Source: JANMZO01 sp963763135 (GTDB lineage Bacteria; Actinomycetota; Acidimicrobiia; Acidimicrobiales; JANYDT01). From it: a DNA stretch of 64,000 bases. Numbering within the stretch: position 1 is the first letter of the stretch; every line of letters starts with the position of its first letter. The stretch spans positions 434,001 through 498,000 of the forward strand of contig CAVXNJ010000002.1 of NCBI GenBank assembly GCA_963763135.1. The letters are read 5' to 3'. Shown here piece by piece: positions 26,741 to 36,090 of this stretch. The position numbers were made by a program, and so were the translations under genes. Under the pieces are notes generated by a model, which searched no databases, was not told the origin of the DNA, and saw only the letters and a program-made list of their open reading frames with translations.

Positions 26741-27925
26741 CTAGCGGGCCATCAGGCGCGCACGTTGCTCGGGATTGCTCGCAAGATCAATCGTGGTCCA
26801 CGCCATCGCCGCGGCGCCGTCGGTCACGGCTTTGTCGGCGGTTTCGGTGACGCAGTACGCCGCGAACTCGGGCTGGTGGTTGGAGATCGGTAGACAGTCA
26901 AGACCGAGAACGGGGTGAATCGAAGGCACCTTGAGACTCACGTTGGCCATGTCGGTCGACGCGCTCACGGCGTGTTCGCCGTCGTGGGGCTGACCTTCGG
27001 GCCGACGTTTCTGTGGGGCGGGAAACCGGCGACCGAGCGCTTCAGCGTTCGCCCGGTAGATCGCAACCATGTCTTCGTCGTCGAGGAACTCGGAATACGG
27101 CTTGGAAAGCGGAATCACGTCGTGCGTGCAGCCCGTGGCCAACGCCCCGGCGGCGAAGATGTTGAAGATCTTCGGCTCAAGCTCTTGAAGTTCGGCGAGC
27201 GTGCGGGAGCGAACGAACATCTTGAACAGTGTTTCGTCGGGAACGATGTTCGGTGCGTCGCCGCCTTTGATGACGATGCCGTGCAGCCGGTCGGTCGGGC
27301 GGATGTGTTGGCGGAGGAGCCCGATCCCGACCTGGGCCACGGTGATGGCGTCGGCGGCGTTGATCCCGAGTTGCGGGAACGCACTCGCGTGCGCGGTGCG
27401 GCCGTGGTAGGCCACGTCGAACTGCGATACCGACAGGCAGTGCATGCGGTCAGCTTCGACCGGCGCGGGGTGGACCATCATCGCTGCGTGAACGTCGTCG
27501 AAGTAACCGGCGTCGATCAGGTCGATCTTGCCGCCGCCGCCTTCCTCGGCCGGGCAGCCGAATACCGTGACCTTGATGCCCAGATCATCTGCAAGTGCTG
27601 CAAGTGCGAGTCCCGCGCCGACTGCTGAAGCGGCGATGATGTTGTGACCGCAGGCGTGGCCCACTCCGGGTAGCGCGTCGTATTCGGCACATATACCGAT
27701 GTGGAACGGCCCCGAGCCGGTCGTGGCGGTGAAGGCCGTCTCTCGCCCGGCAATGCCCATCGTTACCGTGAACCGAGGATCGGTGGCCAACAGATCGGCG
27801 GTCATCCTCGACGAGATGAACTCCTGGTACGCAAGCTCGGGGTTGGCGTGAATCCCGTGGCTGAGCGTTACGAGCCGATCCCGGGCTCCATTCACGACAT
27901 CGAGGGCGGCGGCCTTGGTATCCAT
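26741..27925 (-). CDS. M20-family amidohydrolase (AmiB/AbgB-like)
   Basis: A 394-residue zinc hydrolase. Metal and catalytic signatures: G-I-C-A-E-Y-D-A-L-P, G-H-A-C-G-H-N, P-A-E-E-G-G-G-G-K. The lid-dimerisation domain follows with H-A-S-A-F-P. The D-A-L-P-G-V-G-H-A-C-G-H-N block is typical of aminoacylase/IAA-hydrolase-like amidohydrolases. It converges with lpdA. Likely cleaves an N-acyl or amide-linked amino acid; substrate unknown. Confidence 0.85.
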   Translation of the reverse strand: MDTKAAALDVVNGARDRLVTLSHGIHANPELAYQEFISSRMTADLLATDPRFTVTMGIAGRETAFTATTGSGPFHIGICAEYDALPGVGHACGHNIIAASAVGAGLALAALADDLGIKVTVFGCPAEEGGGGKIDLIDAGYFDDVHAAMMVHPAPVEADRMHCLSVSQFDVAYHGRTAHASAFPQLGINAADAITVAQVGIGLLRQHIRPTDRLHGIVIKGGDAPNIVPDETLFKMFVRSRTLAELQELEPKIFNIFAAGALATGCTHDVIPLSKPYSEFLDDEDMVAIYRANAEALGRRFPAPQKRRPEGQPHDGEHAVSASTDMANVSLKVPSIHPVLGLDCLPISNHQPEFAAYCVTETADKAVTDGAAAMAWTTIDLASNPEQRARLMAR

Positions 27926-27934
27926 GAGTCGATG

Positions 27935-28494
27935 CTAATCAGGCTGCGGCGTAACCCGGGGACGCCGGTGCCGGATCTGGACGGCCAACTGGGCCAGAGC
28001 ACAACCCAAGGCGGCGAAGAATACGTAGGCGGGGGGGGCGGCGGAGCTTCGTGGACCAGCATCCAACGTCTAATGCCGTCCAACCCCTCAACCGGGAGTG
28101 TCTGCAGCCAAGCCGTCACGATCACGCTGGGCCCGGCGATCGCCAGCACGAAGAGCACAAAACTAAGCGTGCGAAGTATCTTCTCCGGCCGAAGTTCAGC
28201 TCGAGCAGCCGATGCATAGGTCAGAAGAAATACGGGTATGGTCGGTGCGAACAGGATCGCCGACCATCGATGGAGATTCCTGACCAGCAGACCAAACGAG
28301 ACCGACGTGTGCAGCGTCTGAATGTCCTGCCAGGCCAACGCCTCGGTCGGGCGGTAGAAGTATTTGAGGTACCAACCACGACCAGGGAGATCAGTTCCAG
28401 GGCGAAGGCGGGAGACCGATGATCGTGGCCAGCGGGAGTCGTCGGGACGCGAAGCGCTCCGCGCCACCAGAAGGGTTTCCGCCGAGATCTCCAC
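27935..28494 (-). CDS. Cytochrome b-like membrane protein with a frame break at a G-tract near 28030
   Basis: The middle of this frame resembles the N-terminal part of cytochrome b/b6: Y-L-K-Y-F-Y-R-P-T-E-A-L-A, then a helix ending in N-L-H-R-W-S-A, where the His would be a heme ligand, and two further hydrophobic helices. After V-H-E-A-P-P-P the frame turns into a polar tail. In the next frame a good last helix follows (A-Y-V-F-F-A-A-L-G-C-A-L-A-Q-L-A) and ends at 27935. The switch coincides with an eight-G run at 28029-28036. It is short for a complete cytochrome b (~180 residues) and lacks a second heme-helix pair. GTG 28494 is a tentative start. Confidence 0.5.
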
Positions 28495-28549
28495 GATCCA
28501 AGTATGTCGGCTCCGCGCCGGGCGTTCGAGATCGGACCGAGTACCCGGG

Positions 28550-29689
28550 TCAGAGCCCCATCTGCTTCGCGGCGAGGTCGCGCATGACTTCCTCGGATCC
28601 GCCGCCGATGGCCTGCACCCGAACCTCGCGGTACAGGCGTTCGACGGTGGCTCCTCGCAGGTAACCGGCACCACCAAAGATCTGCACCGCTTCACGGGCG
28701 CAGTACTCGAACGTGGTGGTCGCCTCGACCTTGCACTGGGCGATGTCTCCCGCCGGGTTCTCGCCGGCGTTGAGCCGGTAGGCGAGCAGTTCCATCCACG
28801 CCTGGCAGGAGTTCACCTTGCGGCTCATGTCGACGATCTTGTGGCGGATCGCCTGGTTGGAGATCAGCGGCTTGCCGAACGTGTAACGCTCTTTGGCATA
28901 GGCGATCGACTCGTCGATGCACAGTTGGCTGAACGCGAGCGACTGGGCGATCAGGTCGATGCGCTCGTAGTTGAAGTTCCCCATGATGTAGCCCCAGCCC
29001 TCGTTCTCGCCGCCGATGAGGTTACGGGCGGGCACGATGCAGTCGTCGAAGTACAGCGTGGCGGTGTCGGACGACCACCAGCCCATCTTCTTCAACGGGG
29101 TGCGGGACAGGCCGGGCGCATCGCCCGGCACCAGGAAGACGCTGAGGCCGTTGCGACCGGGGCCGCCGGTACGAGCGCCAACGGTGAACCAGTCTGCGCG
29201 CATACCACTCGTGATGAACGTCTTCGAACCGTTGAGGACGTAGTGGTCGCCCTTGTTCACGGCGGTGGTCAGGAGGCCTGCCACATCAGACCCGCCGCTC
29301 GGCTCGGTAATAGCAAGCGCGCTTATTTGTTCACCGGCCAGCACCTTCGGCAGGACGTCCTGACGCATCCATTCCGAACCCTGGTGGTACACGACGGGCA
29401 TCGAGATGTAGCTGCTGATAACGCCGGCGCTCACGCCACCACTGCCGGCCTGAGCGAGCGCCTGGTGGATGATGATGCGAAGAAACGCGTCGGTGCCGAT
29501 GCCGCCGTATTCCTCGGGGAAGCCCGCTCCCAGTATGCCCACCGCGGCGGCTTTGGCGTAGAGCTCTCGCGGAAACTCTTCGGCTTCATCCCATTCGTTT
29601 ACGAACGGGGTGATTTCCTTGGCCACAAAACGATCGAGCACCGCACGAAATTCGCGGTGCTCGTCGGTGTAAAAAGGGGATGCGGGCAT
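28550..29689 (-). CDS. Acyl-CoA dehydrogenase
   Basis: A 379-residue FAD enzyme of fatty-acid or branched-chain acyl-CoA oxidation. Signatures: A-L-A-I-T-E-P-S-G-G-S-D (flavin/substrate loop), F-I-T-S-G, and the C-terminal Q-I-F-G-G-A-G-Y-L-R-G, followed by Y-R-E-V-R-V-Q-A-I-G-G-G-S-E-E, which fits the usual catalytic-Glu region. It is 64 bases from the carboxylase on the same strand, so both likely act in acyl-CoA breakdown feeding propionyl-CoA. Near-copies of the dispersed palindrome are at 29193 and 29314. Confidence 0.95.
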   Translation of the reverse strand: MPASPFYTDEHREFRAVLDRFVAKEITPFVNEWDEAEEFPRELYAKAAAVGILGAGFPEEYGGIGTDAFLRIIIHQALAQAGSGGVSAGVISSYISMPVVYHQGSEWMRQDVLPKVLAGEQISALAITEPSGGSDVAGLLTTAVNKGDHYVLNGSKTFITSGMRADWFTVGARTGGPGRNGLSVFLVPGDAPGLSRTPLKKMGWWSSDTATLYFDDCIVPARNLIGGENEGWGYIMGNFNYERIDLIAQSLAFSQLCIDESIAYAKERYTFGKPLISNQAIRHKIVDMSRKVNSCQAWMELLAYRLNAGENPAGDIAQCKVEATTTFEYCAREAVQIFGGAGYLRGATVERLYREVRVQAIGGGSEEVMRDLAAKQMGL

Positions 29690-29753
29690 GCGTTCACGCT
29701 ACCCGGATGCGCACGAACCGGCGAGACGGAGGCTCGCCGGTCCTTTGCAGCAG

Positions 29754-31538
29754 CTATTCGATGACGACGACGATGTCGCCGGCGCCGACGGTGTCGCCCG
29801 CCTTCACCTTGATCTCCTTCACGACGCCGGACTTTTCAGCGTTGATCTGGTTTTCCATCTTCATGGCTTCGAGGACTACGACCGGCGCCCCGTTCTCCAC
29901 GGTCTGGCCGACTTCGACCAAAACCTTCACGATCGTGCCCTGCATCGGTACGGCCACGCTGCCCGATCCGGCACCACCGGCGGTGGCACTGGCGGCTGCC
30001 CGCTTCGGCTTGGCTCCAGCAGCGTGGCCGGAGGCGACCCCGACGACCGACGGTGCGATGTCGGGAACCCAGGCCTTCACGCTGAAGCGCTTGCCGTTGA
30101 CTTCGACGTCGAGATCGCGGCGAACCTTCGCCACTTCACCTTCCGCAGCTGCAGGGGCCACGTCGTCGCCCTTGGTTGCCACGAGACCCGACAGGTCGAG
30201 CTTGTCTTCCACCCACTTGGTTGAGTGCAGGCCGGCCACGAAGTCGGGGTGTTCGAGAATCGCGATGTCGGCGGGAATCGTGGTGTGAACACCGGTGATG
30301 ACGGTTTCCTTCAGCGCACGAACCATACGGGCAATGGCGGTGTCGCGATCCTTGCCCCAGACGACCAGCTTGGCGATCAGGTTGTCGTAGTACTGGCTGA
30401 CCGTGTCGCCCGGCTCGTAACCGGCGTCGGTCCGGACCCCGAAGCCATCGGCCCGAACGAACGATGTGATCGGACCTGGTGAAGGGAGGAACTTTCCTCC
30501 GGACGGGTTCTCCGCGTTCAAACGCACCTCGATGGCGTGGCCACGGCGCGATGCGTTGACCTGATCCTGGGTCATGGGGAGCTTCTCGCCGCTTGCGACA
30601 CGGATCATCCACTCGACCAGGTCGATGCCGGTGATCATCTCGGTCACGGGGTGCTCGACCTGGAGTCGGGTGTTCATCTCGAGGAAGAAGAACTCACCGT
30701 CTTGGAAGATGAACTCGACGGTGCCGGCGTTGAAATAGCCGACGGCCTTGGCCAACTGCACGGAGGCCTCGCCCATGGCGACTCGCAGTTCGTTGGAGAA
30801 CAGCGGCGCCGGGCTCTCTTCGACGAGCTTCTGGTGGCGACGTTGGGCCGAGCAGTCACGCTCGCCGACCCACACGACATTGCCGTGCTGGTCACCGATG
30901 ATCTGCATCTCAACGTGGCGCGGCCATGTGAGGTAACGCTCGATGTAGGCCTCGTCGCGACCGAAGGCCGACTTCGCTTCACGCTGCGCTGACGCCAACT
31001 GCGTGTCGACCTCGGCCTCGCTGCGCACGATCTTCATGCCGCGTCCGCCGCCGCCGAAGGCCGCCTTGATAACGATCGGGTAGCCGAACTCGGTACCGAA
31101 GGCCCGGATGTCATCGGGACCGGTGAGGAAGTCCATGGTGCCCGGCACCATCTTCACGCCGGCCACCTGCGCAGCCTTGCGCGAGCTGACCTTGTCTCCC
31201 ATCACGTCGATCGCTCCGGGAGGCGGGCCGATGAAGGCAACGCCCTTCTCGGTGATCATGCGGGCGAAGTCGGTGTTTTCGGAGAAGAAGCCGTAGCCGG
31301 GGTGAACGCCGTCGGCGCCTGACTTCTCGATCGCATCCATGATCGCAGCGGTGTTGAGGTAACTCTCGGCCGATGTCGTGCCTCCGAGAGCGTAGGCCTC
31401 GTCGGCGAGGCGGACATGGAGTGCATTGCGATCGGCTTCGGAATACACCGCCACAGTGGCGATTCCCATCTCACGAGCGGTGCGAATGACTCGGACAGCG
31501 ATTTCGCCTCGGTTGGCGATCAAGATCTTTTTCAGCAT
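29754..31538 (-). CDS. Acyl-CoA carboxylase alpha chain (biotin carboxylase plus BCCP)
   Basis: A 594-residue protein with an N-terminal biotin carboxylase (I-A-N-R-G-E-I-A-V-R-V, H-P-G-Y-G-F-x-S-E-N) and a C-terminal biotinyl domain with E-A-M-K-M-E near residue 560. It carboxylates biotin for acetyl- or propionyl-CoA carboxylase and supplies methylmalonyl-CoA to the mutase nearby; the transferase beta chain is not in this window. The architecture matches mycobacterial AccA3. The start at 31538 lies 12 bases from the 65-bp repeat array, with no clear ribosome site, so its leader would include the array. Confidence 0.95.
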   Translation of the reverse strand: MLKKILIANRGEIAVRVIRTAREMGIATVAVYSEADRNALHVRLADEAYALGGTTSAESYLNTAAIMDAIEKSGADGVHPGYGFFSENTDFARMITEKGVAFIGPPPGAIDVMGDKVSSRKAAQVAGVKMVPGTMDFLTGPDDIRAFGTEFGYPIVIKAAFGGGGRGMKIVRSEAEVDTQLASAQREAKSAFGRDEAYIERYLTWPRHVEMQIIGDQHGNVVWVGERDCSAQRRHQKLVEESPAPLFSNELRVAMGEASVQLAKAVGYFNAGTVEFIFQDGEFFFLEMNTRLQVEHPVTEMITGIDLVEWMIRVASGEKLPMTQDQVNASRRGHAIEVRLNAENPSGGKFLPSPGPITSFVRADGFGVRTDAGYEPGDTVSQYYDNLIAKLVVWGKDRDTAIARMVRALKETVITGVHTTIPADIAILEHPDFVAGLHSTKWVEDKLDLSGLVATKGDDVAPAAAEGEVAKVRRDLDVEVNGKRFSVKAWVPDIAPSVVGVASGHAAGAKPKRAAASATAGGAGSGSVAVPMQGTIVKVLVEVGQTVENGAPVVVLEAMKMENQINAEKSGVVKEIKVKAGDTVGAGDIVVVIE

Positions 31539-31550
31539 GGTGCAGCTATT

Positions 31551-31866
31551 CTCGTCGGATTCGCGGCCTCCTCGCCAACAGGGTGTCGAAATTCATCTCG
31601 AAACCTGGTTTTGGTCTCGTCGGATTCGCGGCCTCCTCGCCAACAGGGTGTCGAAATTCATCTCGAAACCTGGTTTTGGTCTCGTCGGATTCGCGGCCTC
31701 CTCGCCAACAGGGTGTCGAAATTCATCTCGAAACCTGGTTTTGGTCTCGTCGGATTCGCGGCCTCCTCGCCAACAGGGTGTCGAAATTCATCTCGAAACC
31801 CGGTTTTAGTCTCGTCGGATTCGCGCCCTCCCCGCCAACAGGGTGTCGAAATTCATCTCGAAACCT
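31551..31866. repeat. Tandem array: 65-bp unit, four full copies and a partial fifth
   Basis: Units start at 31551, 31616, 31681, 31746 and 31811. The first three are identical, the fourth differs at two bases near its end, and the fifth has small changes and ends at 31866. Each holds TCGAAATTCATCTCGAA and AACCTGGTT, which can fold. The unit length is not a multiple of three, so the array is not a coding repeat. It fills most of the gap between the divergent carboxylase and LCP genes. No spacers or cas genes are present. Confidence 0.9.
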
Positions 31867-31964
31867 CCGAGTTGAGACAGAAAACCGGAAAGCAATGACT
31901 GGTTTTCGAGCGATCGACCCACGAAAAGGCTCGACCCATCCCGGTCGCGCAATAGCCTCTGGCG

Positions 31965-33068
31965 GTGCCAGAAGGAGAAGCGGGACCGAAACCGCAGACG
32001 CAGCGCAAAACCCGGAAGCCGCCCAGATCGTTCTGGCAGTGGGCGCTCCTCGCGGTCAACTTTGTGCTCGCCGGCGTAGTCGGTCTTCTAGGACTCGGCC
32101 TCGCGTACGGCAACTGGCGATTCAACGACATCGAAACCACAACCATCACCAAAGGCGTGCTGTCGCCGGTTGATGTGACTACGCCGATCAACATTTTGCT
32201 GGTTGGCTCCGACAGCCGGGCCAACTTCGACGCCAAGGACCAGAAATCCTTTGGCGATGCCACCGCCGTCGAAGGCCAGCGCAGCGATTCCATGATGGTC
32301 GTTCGCCTGGACCCCAAGGCAAGCCAGATCATGGTGCTCTCCGTCCCGCGGGACCTGTGGGTCACCTTGGCCGACGTAAATGTTGAGGACAAGATCAATC
32401 AGGCCTTCGACGGCGGCCCGACCCGGCTGATTTCGACGATCCAGAACAACCTCGGTCTGACGATCAATCACTTCGTGCAGGTCGACTTCTCGGGTTTTCG
32501 CAAGGTGGTCGACGCGATCAACGGGGTGACGCTCTACGTTCCATACCCGGCCCGTGATCCAATCACGGGCCTCAATATCCCGACGGCGGGGTGCACCACC
32601 CTGGTCGGCGACCAGGCGCTGGCGTTCGTGCGGAGCCGCGGTTACGAGGAACTGCGAAACGGCCGCTGGCACAAGGACCCCACCGCTGACCTGGGTCGCA
32701 TCAAACGTCAGCAGCGGTTCCTTCGTCAGGTGTTCCGTCAGTCCGTCGCGAAAGTCGGGGTCAACCCGCTCGCCCTTGACCGCATGCTGTCGTCGGTGAT
32801 CGCCACCGTGACCGTCGACGACACCTTCAAGCGCGCCGAGATGCTGGCCCTCGCCCGACGCCTTCGCAACGTGAACCCCGACGACGTCTTGAGCTATACG
32901 TTGCCGGTCACCACCGACTCGACCGCCGACAAGCGCTCGATTCTGCGGCTTTCCCAACTCGAAGCCACACCGCTGCTGAACCTGTTCAACGGATTTGCTC
33001 CCGACCCGAACGGTCCACCGGTGATCATGCCGAACCCGGAAACCGAAACCGGCCAGCCCTGCACGTGA
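31965..33068 (+). CDS. LytR-CpsA-Psr (LCP) family wall-polymer ligase
   Basis: A 367-residue protein with one N-terminal membrane helix (residues ~23-46) and an extracytoplasmic LCP domain: L-L-V-G-S-D-S-R, R-S-D-S-M-M-V-V-R-L-D, S-V-P-R-D-L-W-V and D-L-G-R-I-K-R-Q-Q. These enzymes move lipid-linked polymers onto peptidoglycan (arabinogalactan in mycobacteria). Position before rmlA/rmlD and a rhamnosyltransferase fits attachment through a rhamnose-containing linker. GTG start at 31965. Confidence 0.92.
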   Translation: MPEGEAGPKPQTQRKTRKPPRSFWQWALLAVNFVLAGVVGLLGLGLAYGNWRFNDIETTTITKGVLSPVDVTTPINILLVGSDSRANFDAKDQKSFGDATAVEGQRSDSMMVVRLDPKASQIMVLSVPRDLWVTLADVNVEDKINQAFDGGPTRLISTIQNNLGLTINHFVQVDFSGFRKVVDAINGVTLYVPYPARDPITGLNIPTAGCTTLVGDQALAFVRSRGYEELRNGRWHKDPTADLGRIKRQQRFLRQVFRQSVAKVGVNPLALDRMLSSVIATVTVDDTFKRAEMLALARRLRNVNPDDVLSYTLPVTTDSTADKRSILRLSQLEATPLLNLFNGFAPDPNGPPVIMPNPETETGQPCT

Positions 33069-33202
33069 CCTGATCGAACTGGCGGGTAACGTGAGGCCGT
33101 CGATATGGCGGACACCGTTCGTTGTGCCGGCGCCCGGAACCGCACCGGACACTGCGAAACGAGCGTCGATCGAGGATCGATCGAATCAGATGGAGGGGCA
33201 CC

Positions 33203-34075
33203 GTGAAAGGAATCATTTTGGCTGGAGGGAGCGGCACCCGCCTGCATCCCGTCACCCTGTCGGTTTCGAAGCAGCTTCTCCCCGTCTACGACAAGCCGAT
33301 GATCTACTACCCGCTGTCGGTGCTCATGCTGGCCGGAATCAAAGACATCCTGATCATCTCGACTCCCCATGACCTCCCCATGTTCGAGCGGCTTCTCGGA
33401 TCAGGGGAAAACATCGGGGTGACGTTCTCCTATTCGGAGCAGGCGGCCCCGAACGGGCTGGCCGAAGCCTTCATCATCGGCCGCGATCACGTCGGCGACG
33501 ACTCCGTCTGTCTGGTTCTTGGCGACAACATCTTCTACGGCCACGGTCTTGGCGAGATCCTCCTTGATCAGGTTCGTATCATCGACGAGCAGGGCGGTTG
33601 CTCGCTGTTCGGCTATCGGGTCAAAGACCCCGACCGTTACGGCGTGGCGGAGATCGACGCCAAGGGTCGGATTCTCTCGATCGAGGAGAAGCCGGAGACG
33701 CCGAAGAGCGATCTTGCGGTCACCGGTCTGTACTTCTACGACAACAAGGTTCTCGACATCGCAGCCGGCCTGAAACCCTCAGACCGGGGGGAGTTGGAGA
33801 TCACCGACGTCAACCGCCACTACGTCGAAGCCGGTTCGGCGCGTCTGCAGAAGTTCGGGCGCGGCATGGCCTGGCTCGACACCGGCACACACGATTCCCT
33901 GCTCGAAGCGTCGACGTTCGTTCAGGTCCTCGAACACCGCCAGGGTGTTCAGATCGCCTGTATCGAAGAGATCGCTTTCGAAAACGAATGGATCGATCGT
34001 GACCGACTCAGGTCGTTGGCGGATCAGCTGGGTAAGTCCACCTACGGCGCGTATCTGCGACGGATCGCGGGGTAG
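33203..34075 (+). CDS. rmlA: Glucose-1-phosphate thymidylyltransferase
   Basis: First step of dTDP-L-rhamnose synthesis. The 290-residue protein begins V-K-G-I-I-L-A-G-G-S-G-T-R-L-H-P, with G-D-N-I-F-Y-G and E-E-K-P-E-T-P as nucleotide and sugar sites. Start is GTG 33203 with GGAGGGG upstream. Its last 10 codons are duplicated downstream, within the 43-bp direct repeat before rmlD. rmlB and rmlC are not in this window. Confidence 0.96.
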   Translation: MKGIILAGGSGTRLHPVTLSVSKQLLPVYDKPMIYYPLSVLMLAGIKDILIISTPHDLPMFERLLGSGENIGVTFSYSEQAAPNGLAEAFIIGRDHVGDDSVCLVLGDNIFYGHGLGEILLDQVRIIDEQGGCSLFGYRVKDPDRYGVAEIDAKGRILSIEEKPETPKSDLAVTGLYFYDNKVLDIAAGLKPSDRGELEITDVNRHYVEAGSARLQKFGRGMAWLDTGTHDSLLEASTFVQVLEHRQGVQIACIEEIAFENEWIDRDRLRSLADQLGKSTYGAYLRRIAG

Positions 34076-34153
34076 GGCTGATGCGGGTTGACGGGGTTTT
34101 CGATAAGCAGGGCGCGTATCTTCGACGGATCGCGGGGTAGGGCTGATGCGGGT
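34046..34153. repeat. 43-bp direct duplication across the rmlA/rmlD junction
   Basis: Bases 34046-34088 recur at 34111-34153 with one mismatch (G to T at the eleventh or twelfth base). Each copy holds the end of rmlA, its stop codon, the spacer and an ATG-CGG-GT start like that of rmlD. Between them are 22 unique bases. The first ATG opens a 19-codon frame (34081-34140) whose last nine residues repeat the RmlA C-terminus (A-Y-L-R-R-I-A-G). Confidence 0.9.
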
Positions 34154-35027
34154 GCTGATAACCGGAGGTGCCGGCCAGGTGGCCACCGAGTTGGCTGGAG
34201 TGTGCGGGGCAGCCAACGACGAGGTGTTGCTCGCCGGTCGGGACGTGCTCGACATCACGAGTCGCGACCAGACGCTGCAGGTCGTTGAGGCGTACCGACC
34301 GGATGTGGTCATGCACTGCGGCGCTTGGACCGACGTCGACGGCTGCGAAACTGATCCGGACCGGGCGTATCTCGTCAATGCGTTGGCCTCGCGCAACGTC
34401 GCCGAAGCGGTGGCATTGCAGCGCGGTCGCACGCGCATGGTGACGCTATCGACCGACTATGTCTTCAATGGCGTGGGCGGCGGGCCAAACGGGGGAGTGC
34501 CTTACACCGAGTGGGATGAACCTGCCCCGTTGTCGATGTACGGCAAGTCGAAGCTCGCCGGTGAACGGGAGGTCACGGCGGTCCTCGGAGCCGACGCAAC
34601 GATTGTTCGCACAAGTTGGGTGTGCGGGGTTCACGGCAAGAACTTCGTGAAAACGATGCACCGTGTCGCCAACGCCGATCCTGTCAAACCGGTGACGGTG
34701 GTCGATGACCAGGTGGGATGTCCGTCGTTCACGGCCGACCTCGCCCGTCACCTCCGGATGCTGGCGGTCGGGCGTTACCCGGGCGTCTTTCACCTGTCGA
34801 ACGAAGGACCGCTTTCGTGGTGCGACTTCGCGAAAGCGATCTTCGAGGCCGCTGGGCACGACCCTGCCCGGGTGGTAGCGATCCCGTCGACGGAGTTGTT
34901 ACCAGCGCGTCCTGCGCCCCGACCTTCGTTTTCCGTGCTCAACAACGCGGCGGCGCGAGGGCTCGGCCTCCCGGCCATGCCCCCATGGCAGCCGGCGCTG
35001 GTCGAAACCATTCGTGGCCTTTCGTAG
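34146..35027 (+). CDS. rmlD: dTDP-4-dehydrorhamnose reductase
   Basis: Last step of dTDP-L-rhamnose synthesis. The 293-residue Rossmann protein opens with V-L-I-T-G-G-A-G-Q-V-A-T-E-L, then L-S-T-D-Y-V-F-N-G and Y-G-K-S-K-L-A-G-E (catalytic Tyr/Lys). D-D-Q-V-G-C-P-S matches the substrate loop. The stop is immediately followed by the start of the glycosyltransferase gene, so translation is coupled. Confidence 0.95.
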   Translation: MRVLITGGAGQVATELAGVCGAANDEVLLAGRDVLDITSRDQTLQVVEAYRPDVVMHCGAWTDVDGCETDPDRAYLVNALASRNVAEAVALQRGRTRMVTLSTDYVFNGVGGGPNGGVPYTEWDEPAPLSMYGKSKLAGEREVTAVLGADATIVRTSWVCGVHGKNFVKTMHRVANADPVKPVTVVDDQVGCPSFTADLARHLRMLAVGRYPGVFHLSNEGPLSWCDFAKAIFEAAGHDPARVVAIPSTELLPARPAPRPSFSVLNNAAARGLGLPAMPPWQPALVETIRGLS

Positions 35028-35957
35028 ATGTCGACCGACAGTGACAGCGCAGCCGGGGTATCCGGGTCGACATCGGTTCCAATTTCCGCCGAACCGACCG
35101 GAGCCGTTCAGGCGGTCGATGCAGTCGTCGTGAACTTCAACGCGGCGAACGACCTCGGCCGCTGTGTCGAATCGTTGCTCGCCGAACCGGTGGCCCGCAT
35201 CCTCGTCGTCGACAACGACTCCCACGACACTTCCGCCACGGTTATCCAGCAACTGGCAGCGCGTGACCCTCGGGTGGAATGGCATCCGACGCGCCGAAAC
35301 CTCGGTTTCGGATCAGCAGCCAACCGGGGGATTGCCGCCTCCACGGCACAATTTGTCCTGCTCATCAACCCCGACGCCTCGGTCATCCCCGGCGCAGTCG
35401 AAACGCTCCGGTCGGCGCTTCTCAATGATGCGCAACTTGGGGTGGTCGGTCCGGAAGTCACTGGTCTCGACGGCGTCCGTTACCCGTCGGCCCGTTCGTT
35501 TCCGAACATGATCGAGGCTATAGCGCACGGGGCGCTCGGGTTCATTGCGCCAAAAAACCGGTGGTCAGCGCGCTACCGGAACCCTGACCGCGTCGAATGG
35601 GTATCGGGAACTGCAATGCTTCTGCGCAGGACTGCGGTTGAAGCGATCGGTGGATTCGACGAGTCGTACTTCATGTACGTCGAAGACGTCGATCTCTGCT
35701 GGCGGTTGCGCGACGCCGGCTGGCGTACGGGTTTCGTTCCGGCCGCGACAGTTCGACATCGCATCGGAGGGTCGAGCGAGCAGGTTCCCTACCGCATGAT
35801 TGTCGCCCACCACCGTTCGCTGTGGCGCTTCGCTTGGGCGACCACGACCGGCTGGCGACGGTTGGCCCTACCCGTGGTCGCGGTCGGCCTGCTGTTGCGA
35901 ACCGTGGTGGCGTCGGTTGTCCGACGTATCCGCAAGAAACCTCCGGCGGCTCAGTAA
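35028..35957 (+). CDS. Family 2 glycosyltransferase, rhamnosyltransferase (WbbL)-like
   Basis: A 309-residue GT-A enzyme: V-V-N-F-N-A-A-N-D-L-G, L-I-N-P-D-A-S for the metal-nucleotide site, and Y-F-M-Y-V-E-D-V-D-L-C-W-R-L for the acceptor loop. The rmlD-glycosyltransferase order matches rmlD-wbbL1 in mycobacteria, where WbbL adds rhamnose to the arabinogalactan linker; the same role is inferred. A hydrophobic basic C-terminus suggests membrane association. Confidence 0.85.
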   Translation: MSTDSDSAAGVSGSTSVPISAEPTGAVQAVDAVVVNFNAANDLGRCVESLLAEPVARILVVDNDSHDTSATVIQQLAARDPRVEWHPTRRNLGFGSAANRGIAASTAQFVLLINPDASVIPGAVETLRSALLNDAQLGVVGPEVTGLDGVRYPSARSFPNMIEAIAHGALGFIAPKNRWSARYRNPDRVEWVSGTAMLLRRTAVEAIGGFDESYFMYVEDVDLCWRLRDAGWRTGFVPAATVRHRIGGSSEQVPYRMIVAHHRSLWRFAWATTTGWRRLALPVVAVGLLLRTVVASVVRRIRKKPPAAQ

Positions 35958-36090
35958 ACCGCTCGTGAATCCCAGGAATCGACGCTTCGAAGGCCATAAC
36001 GCCGACCGCATCGGGTCGTGCGCACGGTTAACGCGTGAATGTCGTGATGTGGCCGGCTAACTGTTCGCGGCCGAGTATCCTTTCTCCTTC

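Noticed and set aside
31551..31866. The 65-bp tandem array as a CRISPR
   Set aside because: Repeats are head to tail with no unique spacers, and no cas genes are near.
31416..32173. Plus-strand open frames running through the 65-bp array as a repeat protein
   Set aside because: The unit is not a multiple of three, so the same DNA is read in three frames; there is no ribosome site, and the frames overlap the LCP start.
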